Of a DNA stretch of 12,630 bases, positions 7,147 through 12,630 are shown piece after piece (the first letter of the stretch is position 1; each line of letters starts with the position of its first letter). The position numbers and the translations under genes are program-made. The stretch spans positions 1 to 12,630 of the forward strand of contig CAYVWB010000100.1 in NCBI GenBank assembly GCA_964455395.1, in the 5' to 3' direction. The notes below the pieces were generated by a model. The model saw nothing but the letters and a program-made list of their open reading frames with translations. It did not search any database and was not told where the DNA came from. Source of the stretch: CAYVWB01 sp964455395 (GTDB lineage Bacteria > Desulfobacterota > Desulfovibrionia > Desulfovibrionales > Desulfovibrionaceae).

Positions 7147-7878
7147 TCAGGCCAGCCAACGGGGCAGCTCGCGCCACCGCGCATCCAGCCCCTTGTCCAG
7201 GCGGGGGGTCTCCGGCTCCCAGGAGCGCAGCAGCGCCCAGAACGTGGCGCTGTGGTCGTGGTGGCGCAAGTGGGCGAGTTCGTGGAGCAGCAGATAGCGG
7301 GCCTCCGCCGGCGGCAGCAGCAGCAGCCGCGCGTTCAGGCTGATGGTCCCCCGACGCGAACAGCTCCCCCAGCGGCTCTTCTGCAACCGAATCTGGCACC
7401 GCGCGTGCCGCACGCCGAATTCTCCGGCCAACCGCTCCAGCCACGGCGGCAGCTCCCGCCGCGCCACGGCCTTCAGCCACTCCCGCAGCGCCGCCACGCG
7501 CAAGGCGTCCTGCTCTCCCTTGTCGGACGCGCCACGGAGCGTCATCACCTCCAACGCATCCACAGCGCGCTCGCGCCACCGTGGGCCGCCCTCGTGCTGG
7601 AGGGCCGGGAGATAGCTGACAGCCACGGAGCGCCCCAACGCGCGCAGCTCAACGCGGGCAGGCGGCGTGGGCGTGGCGGGGGCCAAGCCTTTGGATTCGA
7701 GATCGGCCAACGCGCGGTCGATCCACTCGCGGCGCAGCAGCAGCACCTCGTGGAGGGTGGCGTGGTCCATTCCACGGGGCATGGTCACCGTGAGGCCCTC
7801 ATGCGGCACCACACGGAGGATGATGCGTCTGGCGCGGGGGTGTTCCCGCACGGTGTACGGCGGCAGGGGGAGGGTCAT
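7147..7878 (-). CDS. YgjP-like M48-type zinc metallopeptidase (DUF45)
   Basis: A 243-residue protein of the YgjP/DUF45 family, cytosolic and probably zinc-dependent. The N-terminal half is a beta-rich region beginning YTVREHPRARRIILRV, matching the R-x-(S/A)-R-R-x-x-x-R-V start of the family. The C-terminal half has the conserved RLQKSRWGSCSRRGTISLN segment, then LLLHELAHLRHHDHSATFW. Zinc ligands are His199 and His203 of HELAH and His209, with Glu200 as catalytic base. In many bacteria members sit near restriction or DNA-processing genes, but nothing of that kind is visible here. The start at 7878 has AAGGG 12 bases upstream, a little far. It lies 141 bases downstream of the glycosyltransferase in the same direction; 7879-8019 shows no obvious terminator or promoter. 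Confidence 0.9.
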   Translation of the reverse strand: MTLPLPPYTVREHPRARRIILRVVPHEGLTVTMPRGMDHATLHEVLLLRREWIDRALADLESKGLAPATPTPPARVELRALGRSVAVSYLPALQHEGGPRWRERAVDALEVMTLRGASDKGEQDALRVAALREWLKAVARRELPPWLERLAGEFGVRHARCQIRLQKSRWGSCSRRGTISLNARLLLLPPAEARYLLLHELAHLRHHDHSATFWALLRSWEPETPRLDKGLDARWRELPRWLA

Positions 7879-8019
7879 GAAGCGGTCACACCCTTAGAGT
7901 GGAAGGGGGGGCGAGCGTCGGGACCGGGCGGCGCCGGCTCCACTGAACGCGACGGGAGCACGACCCCGAACGCAGGCCGTGGAGCCCAGCCGAAGTGAAG
8001 CCGCGTCCAGCGAACCCGC

Positions 8020-9162
8020 TCACTGTCTGCGACCAGCCTTCCACGGCGGCAGGGGCGGTTCGTAGAAGACGATGAACTTGCGCGCCAGAAAGTTGACCAC
8101 AAGAACCAGTATGGAAGCCGCGGCCTTGGCTGCGATGGGGTCGCCCAGCTTGGCGATCTGCGCCGTGAAGAAGACATCCAGGAGGCCGGAGAACACCGTG
8201 ACCCCCAGGTAGACGAGGATCTCCCCGGCCGTGTCAAAACGGGCCTTGTGGCGGAAAAGCAGCGCGATGCAAAGGAAGTAGTTCACCACGGCAGCCGCCA
8301 GATAGGCCATGGCTGCAGAGCCAGCGAGCCCGACGTTCATGCTCAGGAAAACGGAAAACGCCAGCAGGTTGACCAGAAACGAAGCGCCGCCGATGAACAG
8401 GTAGATGAGGAACTGCACCGGCAGAGGCGCTGCGTGGCTGCTGTAATGGAAGATGCAGTAGAGAGCCCGCACGCCATCGCGCCAGCCGATCTTCTTGCCT
8501 TCCTCGTAGGTTCGGGGGGAGTAGGAAATGGCCATCTCGTGGACGCGCACACGCATTTGCGCGACTTTGGCGACGATCTCCGGCTCGAAGCCGAAGCGGT
8601 TTTCCTCGATGTCCACCGCTTGGATGACCTCGCGTTTGAACACTTTGTAGCAGGTCTCCATGTCCGTGAGGTCCAGGTCCGTGAACATGTTGGAAATGAA
8701 GGTGAGGCCTTTGTTCATGAGCGAGTGCCAGAAATAGAGCACCCGGTGCGCGCCCCGAGCGAGGTAGCGCGAACCCAGCACCACGTCGGCGTCGTCGTTG
8801 ACGAGAGGGACGAGGAGATTGCGCAGCTCCATGACGTTGTATTCGAGGTCGGCGTCCTGGATACCCACGAACTCCCCGGTCGCGTGCTGAAACCCCGTAC
8901 GCAGCGCGGCGCCTTTGCCTTGGTTCACCTCGTGGTGGAGCACGCGGATGACGTCATGCCTAGCCGCCAGGTCGCGGGCTATCTCCAGGCTGCGGTCGCG
9001 GGAGCAGTCGTCCACGATGATGATCTCCAGAGCGAGCGTCTCATCCTGAATCTGCAGCACTTTGTCGACGCAGTCGGCGAGGGTGGCTTCCTCGTTGTAA
9101 CATGGGATGACCACGGTGAACGTGAAGGGCCTGTCGAATTTCACGGGGGGCAGCATGGGCAT
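8020..9162 (-). CDS. GT2 (DPM1-like) glycosyltransferase fused to a GtrA membrane domain
   Basis: A 380-residue inner-membrane enzyme. Residues 13-240 are a GT2 domain of the polyprenyl-phosphate sugar synthase type: FTVVIPCYNEE at 15-25, IIIVDDCSRDRS, NQGKGAALRTGF, and the metal/nucleotide motif QDADLEYN with Asp103 and Asp105. Such enzymes move a sugar from UDP or GDP to undecaprenyl phosphate. From about residue 250 there is a GtrA domain with four membrane segments (about 252-272, 280-300, 315-335, 345-362) ending in NFLARKFIVF; GtrA proteins are thought to flip the lipid-linked sugar. ATG 9162 (MPMLPP) is chosen because the fold starts soon after; there is no clear ribosome binding site, and ATG 9156 is equally possible. 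The frame stays open to 9447 but the extra sequence looks non-coding. It is divergent from the PHP-GT4 gene. Confidence 0.9.
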   Translation of the reverse strand: MPMLPPVKFDRPFTFTVVIPCYNEEATLADCVDKVLQIQDETLALEIIIVDDCSRDRSLEIARDLAARHDVIRVLHHEVNQGKGAALRTGFQHATGEFVGIQDADLEYNVMELRNLLVPLVNDDADVVLGSRYLARGAHRVLYFWHSLMNKGLTFISNMFTDLDLTDMETCYKVFKREVIQAVDIEENRFGFEPEIVAKVAQMRVRVHEMAISYSPRTYEEGKKIGWRDGVRALYCIFHYSSHAAPLPVQFLIYLFIGGASFLVNLLAFSVFLSMNVGLAGSAAMAYLAAAVVNYFLCIALLFRHKARFDTAGEILVYLGVTVFSGLLDVFFTAQIAKLGDPIAAKAAASILVLVVNFLARKFIVFYEPPLPPWKAGRRQ

Positions 9163-9511
9163 GGCGGTGTCGTGGTCGAAGGTTGTGGAGGCATGGGGAA
9201 ACGCCCGGCTTTCGTCGCAAGGCGCGGTGCGGAGAAGTACCAAGCTTGAAGGCGCAAGGCAAGCCTCGCCACGGAAGCCCGGGCGGAGGGCGGGGAGAAC
9301 GGCGCTTTCCCGGTGTGGGAGGCGGGCCGTGCAAGGACCTTCGGTCTCCATGGCGGCGCGCTTCGGGGGCCTGCTTCGGGGGCTGCACGGGGGACACAAG
9401 GCGCAGGGTACGGGATGGGCGAACGGTCGTTTTTCGGTTGTCACCAAAACGGGGGAGGCCCGTCACGGCGTCGTCATGGATCCCTTATAGAAAGACGGCA
9501 ACAATTTCTCA

Positions 9512-9539
9512 GGCGGTGTACAAATTGGGTACAGCCGCC
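9512..9539. promoter_or_regulatory. Operator-like inverted repeat TGTAC-N7-GTACA with GC arms
   Basis: TGTAC (9517-9521) and GTACA (9529-9533) form a perfect inverted repeat around AAATTGG. It extends outward as GGCGG (9512-9516) and CCGCC (9535-9539), with one unpaired G at 9534. It lies just upstream of the TTGACG box at 9548 and between the two divergent genes, a classical position for a dimeric regulator. It could also fold as an RNA hairpin if transcribed from the minus-strand side. Confidence 0.5.
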
Positions 9540-9547
9540 AGGTCGGC

Positions 9548-9576
9548 TTGACGTGTCCTCATACATTTATGGTAAT
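9548..9576 (+). promoter_or_regulatory. Sigma70-like promoter upstream of the PHP-GT4 gene
   Basis: TTGACG (9548-9553) matches the -35 box at five of six positions. The -10 element is GGTAAT (9571-9576, 17-base spacer), or a shifted extended form TG-G-TAATTA ending at 9578. A start near 9584 gives a transcript of about 175 bases up to the terminator at 9757, or a 5' leader of about 225 bases for the PHP-GT4 gene. Confidence 0.45.
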
Positions 9577-9731
9577 TACTGTCACCCAGGACAAGAGTGA
9601 GCCCATGTCCCCTTCCGCCCGCCAGACGCCAGCACTGCGAACGCGCTTGCCGCGCCGTCTCGTGGGCCGCGGCGCAGCATCACGCCGCTGCACTGCCGCG
9701 CCGCTGCGTCGTCAGCGAATTCAGCGACTCC

Positions 9732-9757
9732 AGGGCTTCATGAAGAAGCCCTTTTTT
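9732..9757 (+). terminator. Strong intrinsic terminator upstream of the PHP-GT4 start
   Basis: GGGCTTC (9733-9739) and GAAGCCC (9745-9751) form a perfect 7-bp stem (8 bp with A9732-T9752) around ATGAA, followed by six T. This is a textbook rho-independent terminator on the plus strand. It ends 53 bases before the PHP-GT4 start, and no plus-strand protein gene precedes it for kilobases, so it must end a short RNA or act in a leader. Confidence 0.85.
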
Positions 9758-9810
9758 ATGCGGTCCCCCGCCACGGTTCACACAGCTCCAACCACCCAGC
9801 GAGGCTTGTG

Positions 9811-12243
9811 ATGAAGATCGACCTGCACGTCCACACCAAGCATTCCGCCAAACCGTCCCAGTGGATACTCCGCAAGATGGGGTGTCCGGAAAGCTTCGTG
9901 GAGCCCGCCACCGTCTACCGGCTCTGTCGCGAACAAGGCATGGACCTGGTCACGATCACCGACCATAATGTCATCGACGGCGCCTTGGAGATCGCGCACC
10001 TCCCGCACACGTTCATCAGCGAGGAAATCACGGCCCATTTCCCGGAAGACGGCTGCAAAGTCCACATCCTGGCGTGGAACATCGACGAACAGATCCACGG
10101 CGAGATCCAACGCGTGCGCCGCAACATCTACGACCTTGCGGACTACCTGCGTCGCAACCACATCGACCACGCCTGTGCGCACCCTCTCTTCGCCGTCAAC
10201 GACAAACTCACGGTGAGCCACCTCGAGCGGCTCATCCTCCTTTTCCCCAACTTCGAGTGCAACGGCGCCCGGGACGGCGTGCAGAACAACCACCTGCGCC
10301 GCATCCTCTCCCTGCTCACCCCGCGCGTGATCGAGGACCTCGCCAACGACCACGGCATGGAGCCTCGCGGCGACGAGCCCTGGAAGAAGGGGTTGACCGG
10401 CGGCTCCGACGACCACAGCGGCTTGCACGTGGCGAGCATGCACACGCAAGTGAAGGACGCCGACGACTTGGCAGCCTTTTTCCAAGGGGTGCGGGAACGC
10501 CGCGCCAAGCCCAAGGGGCGCTATGCTTCGCCCAAGGCATTCGGGCACATTCTCTACGGTATCGGGTACCAGTTCTATCGCCAACGCTTCCAGCTGGATC
10601 GCTTCGTCAACAAGGACCGCTTCTGCACCTTCCTGGATCGCAGCCTCCACCCAGACTCGCCCCAGCCCACTGTCGTCGACAAGGTCAAGGCCGCCATCCA
10701 CCACTCCGGCGTGCTTCCCCGCAAGAAGGTCAAGGGTCCCCGCGAGCTGAAGACCATCCTGCGGGTGATGGCGCAAGAGGAGTTCGAAGCGCGGCGCGCG
10801 CGCCAGCAGGAAGCAGCACGCATCACCCCGAGCGAAAGGAACCGGTCCCTCGTCGCTGCCGACGAAAACGAGTGGTTCGACTTCGCCAACGCCACCGCCA
10901 ACCGAGTGCTCGCCCACTACGGCGACAAACTCATGGAGCGCATCCAGACCGCGGACATCTTCAACATCTTCAAGGATATCGCCTCCGCCGGCGCGCTCTA
11001 CACCATGCTCTCGCCTTTCTTCGTGGGCTTCTCCGTCTTCACCAAGGACCGCGCCTTCTGCCGCACGGCTCTGGACAGCTTCCTGGACTTCCACCCGGAC
11101 CTCAAGAAGCCCCGCCAACGCGCCAAGATCGCCCACTTCACGGACACCTTCTTCGAAACNNNNNNNNNNAAGACCCTGCAGGAACACGGGGAGGCGGCCC
11201 GCGCCGCCGGCAAACAGTACTCCATCGTCACGTGCGATCTCGGCGACAAGCTCGACCTCCCCGGCGTGATGAACTTCACCCCCGTGGGCCGTTACGAGCT
11301 GCCAGAATATCCGGAGCTCTCCCTCTTCTATCCGCCTTTCCTCCACATGCTCACGGAGATATACGAGCAAGGCTTCACCCACATCCACTCGGCCACGCCC
11401 GGCCCCATCGGTCTGGCGGCGCTGGGCATCGCGCGCGCGCTGAAGCTGCCCATCTCCGGCACCTACCACACGGCCCTGCCCCAGTACGCCTTCCACCTCA
11501 CCGGCGACGAAGCCATGGAAGAACTCATGTGGAAGGCCATGATCTGGTATTACAGCCAGATGGACTACGTCTACGTGCCCTCTGCCGCCGTGGGCGAAGA
11601 GCTTTCCCAAAAGGGCCTGCATCCGGACAAGATCCGCCTCTACCCCCGCGGCGTGGATGTGGAGCGCTTCACCCCCGCCAAGCGCAACGGCTTCTTCAAA
11701 CGCTACAGCTTGAACGGCTCCAGGAAGCTCCTCTACGTGGGCCGTGTCTCCAAGGAGAAAAACCTCCACATTCTGGAAGCCGTTTTCAAGGAACTCGCTG
11801 CGCAGCACCCCGGCAAGCTCGACCTCGTGGTGGTTGGCGACGGCCCCTACCGTCGGGAGATGGAGCAGAACCTCGCCGGCCACAACGTCCTCTTCACGGG
11901 CAAACTGGAAGGCGAGGACCTCACGGCGGCGTACGCTTCCTGCGACCTCTTCGTCTTCCCCTCCACCACGGACACCTTCGGCCGCGTCATCATGGAGGCT
12001 CAAGCCTCCGGGTTGCCTGTGGTCGTCACCAACCGGGGCGGCCCGCAGGAAAATCTCATCCCCGGCGAGACGGGCCTCATCGTCGATGGCGACGACCCCG
12101 CCGCCCTCCGCGACGCCTGTGCGCACCTCCTCGCCGACGGCGACAGGCTGGACGCCATGCGCCAGGCGGCGCGCCGCTACATGGAGACGCGCTCTCTGGC
12201 CAAGTGCTTCGAGCAGACGCTGGAGATGTTCGCCCAGAACTGA
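9811..12243 (+). CDS. PHP-domain / GT4 glycosyltransferase fusion protein
   Basis: An 810-residue fusion. The N-terminal PHP metal-dependent phosphoesterase-like domain (1 to about 230) keeps its motifs: DLHVHTKHS with His6 and His8, TDHN with Asp51 and His52, a downstream SEEITAHF, CAHPLF, and SDDHSG at Asp200-His202. A charged, mostly helical linker (about 230-437) includes a hydrophobic stretch, GALYTMLSPFFVGFSVF. From residue 438 (AKIAHFTDTFFE) a GT4 GT-B fold follows: HIHSATPGPIGLAALG, ISGTYHTALPQYA, LYVGRVSKEKNL, VVVGDGPYR, and DTFGRVIMEAQASGLPVV at Asp721-Glu729, the EX7E-type motif as in alpha-mannosyltransferases. A 10-N gap lies inside the donor-binding loop, but the frame is kept. 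GAGG at 9801-9804 is six bases before ATG 9811; GTG 9808 is less likely. A role in envelope or lipid-linked glycan synthesis is likely; the PHP substrate is unknown. Confidence 0.9.
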   Translation: MKIDLHVHTKHSAKPSQWILRKMGCPESFVEPATVYRLCREQGMDLVTITDHNVIDGALEIAHLPHTFISEEITAHFPEDGCKVHILAWNIDEQIHGEIQRVRRNIYDLADYLRRNHIDHACAHPLFAVNDKLTVSHLERLILLFPNFECNGARDGVQNNHLRRILSLLTPRVIEDLANDHGMEPRGDEPWKKGLTGGSDDHSGLHVASMHTQVKDADDLAAFFQGVRERRAKPKGRYASPKAFGHILYGIGYQFYRQRFQLDRFVNKDRFCTFLDRSLHPDSPQPTVVDKVKAAIHHSGVLPRKKVKGPRELKTILRVMAQEEFEARRARQQEAARITPSERNRSLVAADENEWFDFANATANRVLAHYGDKLMERIQTADIFNIFKDIASAGALYTMLSPFFVGFSVFTKDRAFCRTALDSFLDFHPDLKKPRQRAKIAHFTDTFFEXXXXKTLQEHGEAARAAGKQYSIVTCDLGDKLDLPGVMNFTPVGRYELPEYPELSLFYPPFLHMLTEIYEQGFTHIHSATPGPIGLAALGIARALKLPISGTYHTALPQYAFHLTGDEAMEELMWKAMIWYYSQMDYVYVPSAAVGEELSQKGLHPDKIRLYPRGVDVERFTPAKRNGFFKRYSLNGSRKLLYVGRVSKEKNLHILEAVFKELAAQHPGKLDLVVVGDGPYRREMEQNLAGHNVLFTGKLEGEDLTAAYASCDLFVFPSTTDTFGRVIMEAQASGLPVVVTNRGGPQENLIPGETGLIVDGDDPAALRDACAHLLADGDRLDAMRQAARRYMETRSLAKCFEQTLEMFAQN
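11160..11169. other. Run of 10 N (assembly gap)
   Basis: Ten undetermined bases inside the GT4 domain, covering the third base of codon 450 and codons 451-453. The sequence reads FFE-T-xxx-KTLQ across it. In GT4 relatives this is the NGV-x-(K/R)-T-L loop near the nucleotide-sugar site, which needs about one codon more than the gap allows. The run length may therefore be a placeholder rather than the true gap size. Confidence 0.95.
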
Positions 12244-12275
12244 CGGCCTTCGAACTCCCACTCTGGATCGCACGC

Positions 12276-12314
12276 AACAAAGCGCCCCCATGCCAGCGCG
12301 GGGGGCGCTTTGTT
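12276..12314 (+). terminator. Terminator hairpin after the PHP-GT4 gene
   Basis: AACAAAGCGCCCCC (12276-12289) pairs perfectly over 14 bp with GGGGGCGCTTTGTT (12301-12314) around an 11-base loop. The T-rich side (TTTGTTCTGTT) follows the GC core, so the inner GC stem with trailing T residues behaves as an intrinsic terminator on the plus strand. The matching A residues give some potential on the minus strand too. It begins 33 bases after the stop codon. Confidence 0.8.
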
Positions 12315-12392
12315 CTGTTGACCGCCGAGGCGCTTTTGTCGGAAATGCCCGGCCTTTCCCCTGCTGTGGGCCGCGTGTGCGTCGGGAAGACT

Positions 12393-12421
12393 TTGCCACG
12401 CTCCGCCGCTTGGGGTATGGT
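12393..12421 (+). promoter_or_regulatory. Sigma70-like promoter for the right-edge open frame
   Basis: TTGCCA (12393-12398) and TATGGT (12416-12421) are exactly 17 bases apart. The -35 box matches at five of six positions and the -10 box at four of six. Transcription would begin about seven bases after the -10 box, at or next to the A of the ATG at 12428. Confidence 0.5.
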
Positions 12422-12427
12422 GGCGGC

Positions 12428-12630
12428 ATGCGCTTCGAGACAACGCCTTCGGGCGCCCCCCAACGCGACCACCGAGACCACCGAGGTCGGCCTGTCGGCC
12501 CAGTCGGCCCTGTAGGAACATTCACCAGACTCCCTGTAGGCTGTGCTGCTGCGGACAACGCCGCTGCGCGACTGCCGGACAACGCCGCTGCGCGACTGCC
12601 GGACAACGCCGCTGCGCGACTGCCGGACAA
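12428..12630 (+). CDS. Partial repeat-rich open frame of unknown function (3' end beyond window)
   Basis: The frame is open from ATG 12428 to the right edge (67 codons, no stop). It begins MRFETTPSGAPQRDHRDHRG, continues with a GPVGPVGPVG stretch of Gly-x-x type, and then CAAADNAAARLP followed by further DNAAARLP octapeptides. An additional RLP at 12527-12535 uses aga-ctc-cct where the tandem units use cga-ctg-ccg, so the tripeptide recurs with different codons, which slightly favours this strand and frame as coding. There is no ribosome binding site, but a good promoter places the transcript start at the ATG, allowing leaderless translation. I do not recognise the protein. The minus strand is also open here (SGSRAAAL repeats), so this could instead be non-coding repeat DNA. 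Confidence 0.4.
   Translation, partial: MRFETTPSGAPQRDHRDHRGRPVGPVGPVGTFTRLPVGCAAADNAAARLPDNAAARLPDNAAARLPD
12554..12630. repeat. 24-bp tandem repeat, at least 3.2 copies, cut by the window edge
   Basis: Three identical 24-base units beginning GACAACGCCGCTGCG start at 12554, 12578 and 12602, with five bases of a fourth at 12626-12630. The copies are identical, and the period is a multiple of three, so all frames stay open through the array. The array continues beyond the window. There are no spacers, so it is not a CRISPR. Confidence 0.95.

Larger units (their letters stand above)
9163..9810. other. 648-base divergent regulatory region between the two glycosyltransferase genes
   Basis: No convincing protein gene is present. 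The part near the GT2 gene (9163-9470) is a G-rich stretch without recognisable sites. Between 9480 and 9600 base composition falls to clearly AT-richer DNA with a minus-strand TATAAG (9489-9484), an operator-like inverted repeat and a plus-strand promoter. After that, 9600-9757 is GC-rich again and ends in a strong intrinsic terminator. The last 53 bases carry only the ribosome binding site of the PHP-GT4 gene. Confidence 0.6.

Noticed and set aside
9163..9447. N-terminal extension of the GT2-GtrA protein by up to 95 residues
   Set aside because: The extension is Pro/Arg/Ala-rich, has no signal peptide or domain, and the GT2 fold begins right after the ATG at 9162.
9569..9811. A small plus-strand frame whose stop overlaps the PHP-GT4 start (TGATG), which would suggest a translationally coupled leader protein
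   Set aside because: It is Arg-rich with lower GC at third codon positions than the real genes, and it contains an intrinsic terminator. No good ribosome binding site is present. A leader peptide is not excluded, but there is no positive support.
10074..12515. An 813-codon plus-strand frame overlapping the PHP-GT4 gene
   Set aside because: Extreme Arg/Pro/His content and no domain. It is the shifted frame of the true gene.
9778..12630. A 950-codon open frame on the minus strand opposite the PHP-GT4 gene
   Set aside because: It is the antisense reading of a clear PHP-GT4 gene in GC-rich DNA, rich in Val, Gly, Glu and His with no recognisable motif. Only the plus-strand reading carries catalytic motifs.
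12554..12630. CRISPR-like array
   Set aside because: Units are directly adjacent, without unique spacers, and no cas gene is visible.

Overview
The window comes from a GC-rich bacterial chromosome, roughly two-thirds GC by eye. Gene content points to a deltaproteobacterium of the Desulfovibrio type: a DUF4911-like protein, a PHP-domain/GT4 glycosyltransferase fusion, and a lone PilB/GspE ATPase with an MshEN N-terminus. That placement is an inference from families, not from a marker gene. No rRNA, tRNA, CRISPR, transposase or phage gene is visible. A run of ten N (11160-11169) is a gap in the assembly.

Left part (1-3104): a zinc-finger-like protein of unknown function runs off the left edge on the minus strand. 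It is preceded in the same direction by a LOG-family nucleotide phosphoribohydrolase. A promoter-rich intergenic region with several GTATA words separates LOG from a divergent pilB/gspE-like ATPase on the plus strand.

Middle (3105-7878): convergent to the ATPase lies crcB, a fluoride channel on the minus strand. Upstream of it, after a 328-base region without a convincing gene, is a minus-strand protein joining a GYF_2 domain to an AIM24/TIGR00266 domain. Divergent from that is a compact plus-strand cluster: M24 Xaa-Pro peptidase, DUF4911-like protein, and a small NTF2/SnoaL-like protein whose ribosome binding site overlaps the preceding stop codon. It meets, tail to tail with 10 bases between, a YgjP/M48-type zinc metallopeptidase on the minus strand.

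Right part (8020-12630): a GT2 (DPM1-like) glycosyltransferase fused to a GtrA membrane domain (minus) and a large PHP-GT4 fusion (plus) are divergent across a 648-base regulatory region. That region holds an operator-like inverted repeat, a sigma70-like promoter and a strong intrinsic terminator placed before the PHP-GT4 start, which suggests either a small RNA or an attenuated leader. The two enzymes probably both act on lipid-linked or envelope glycans. The PHP-GT4 gene ends in a 14-bp hairpin terminator. After it, a good sigma70-like promoter drives an apparently leaderless open frame that runs off the right edge and carries a 24-bp tandem repeat encoding DNAAARLP units. This is the least explained sequence in the window.
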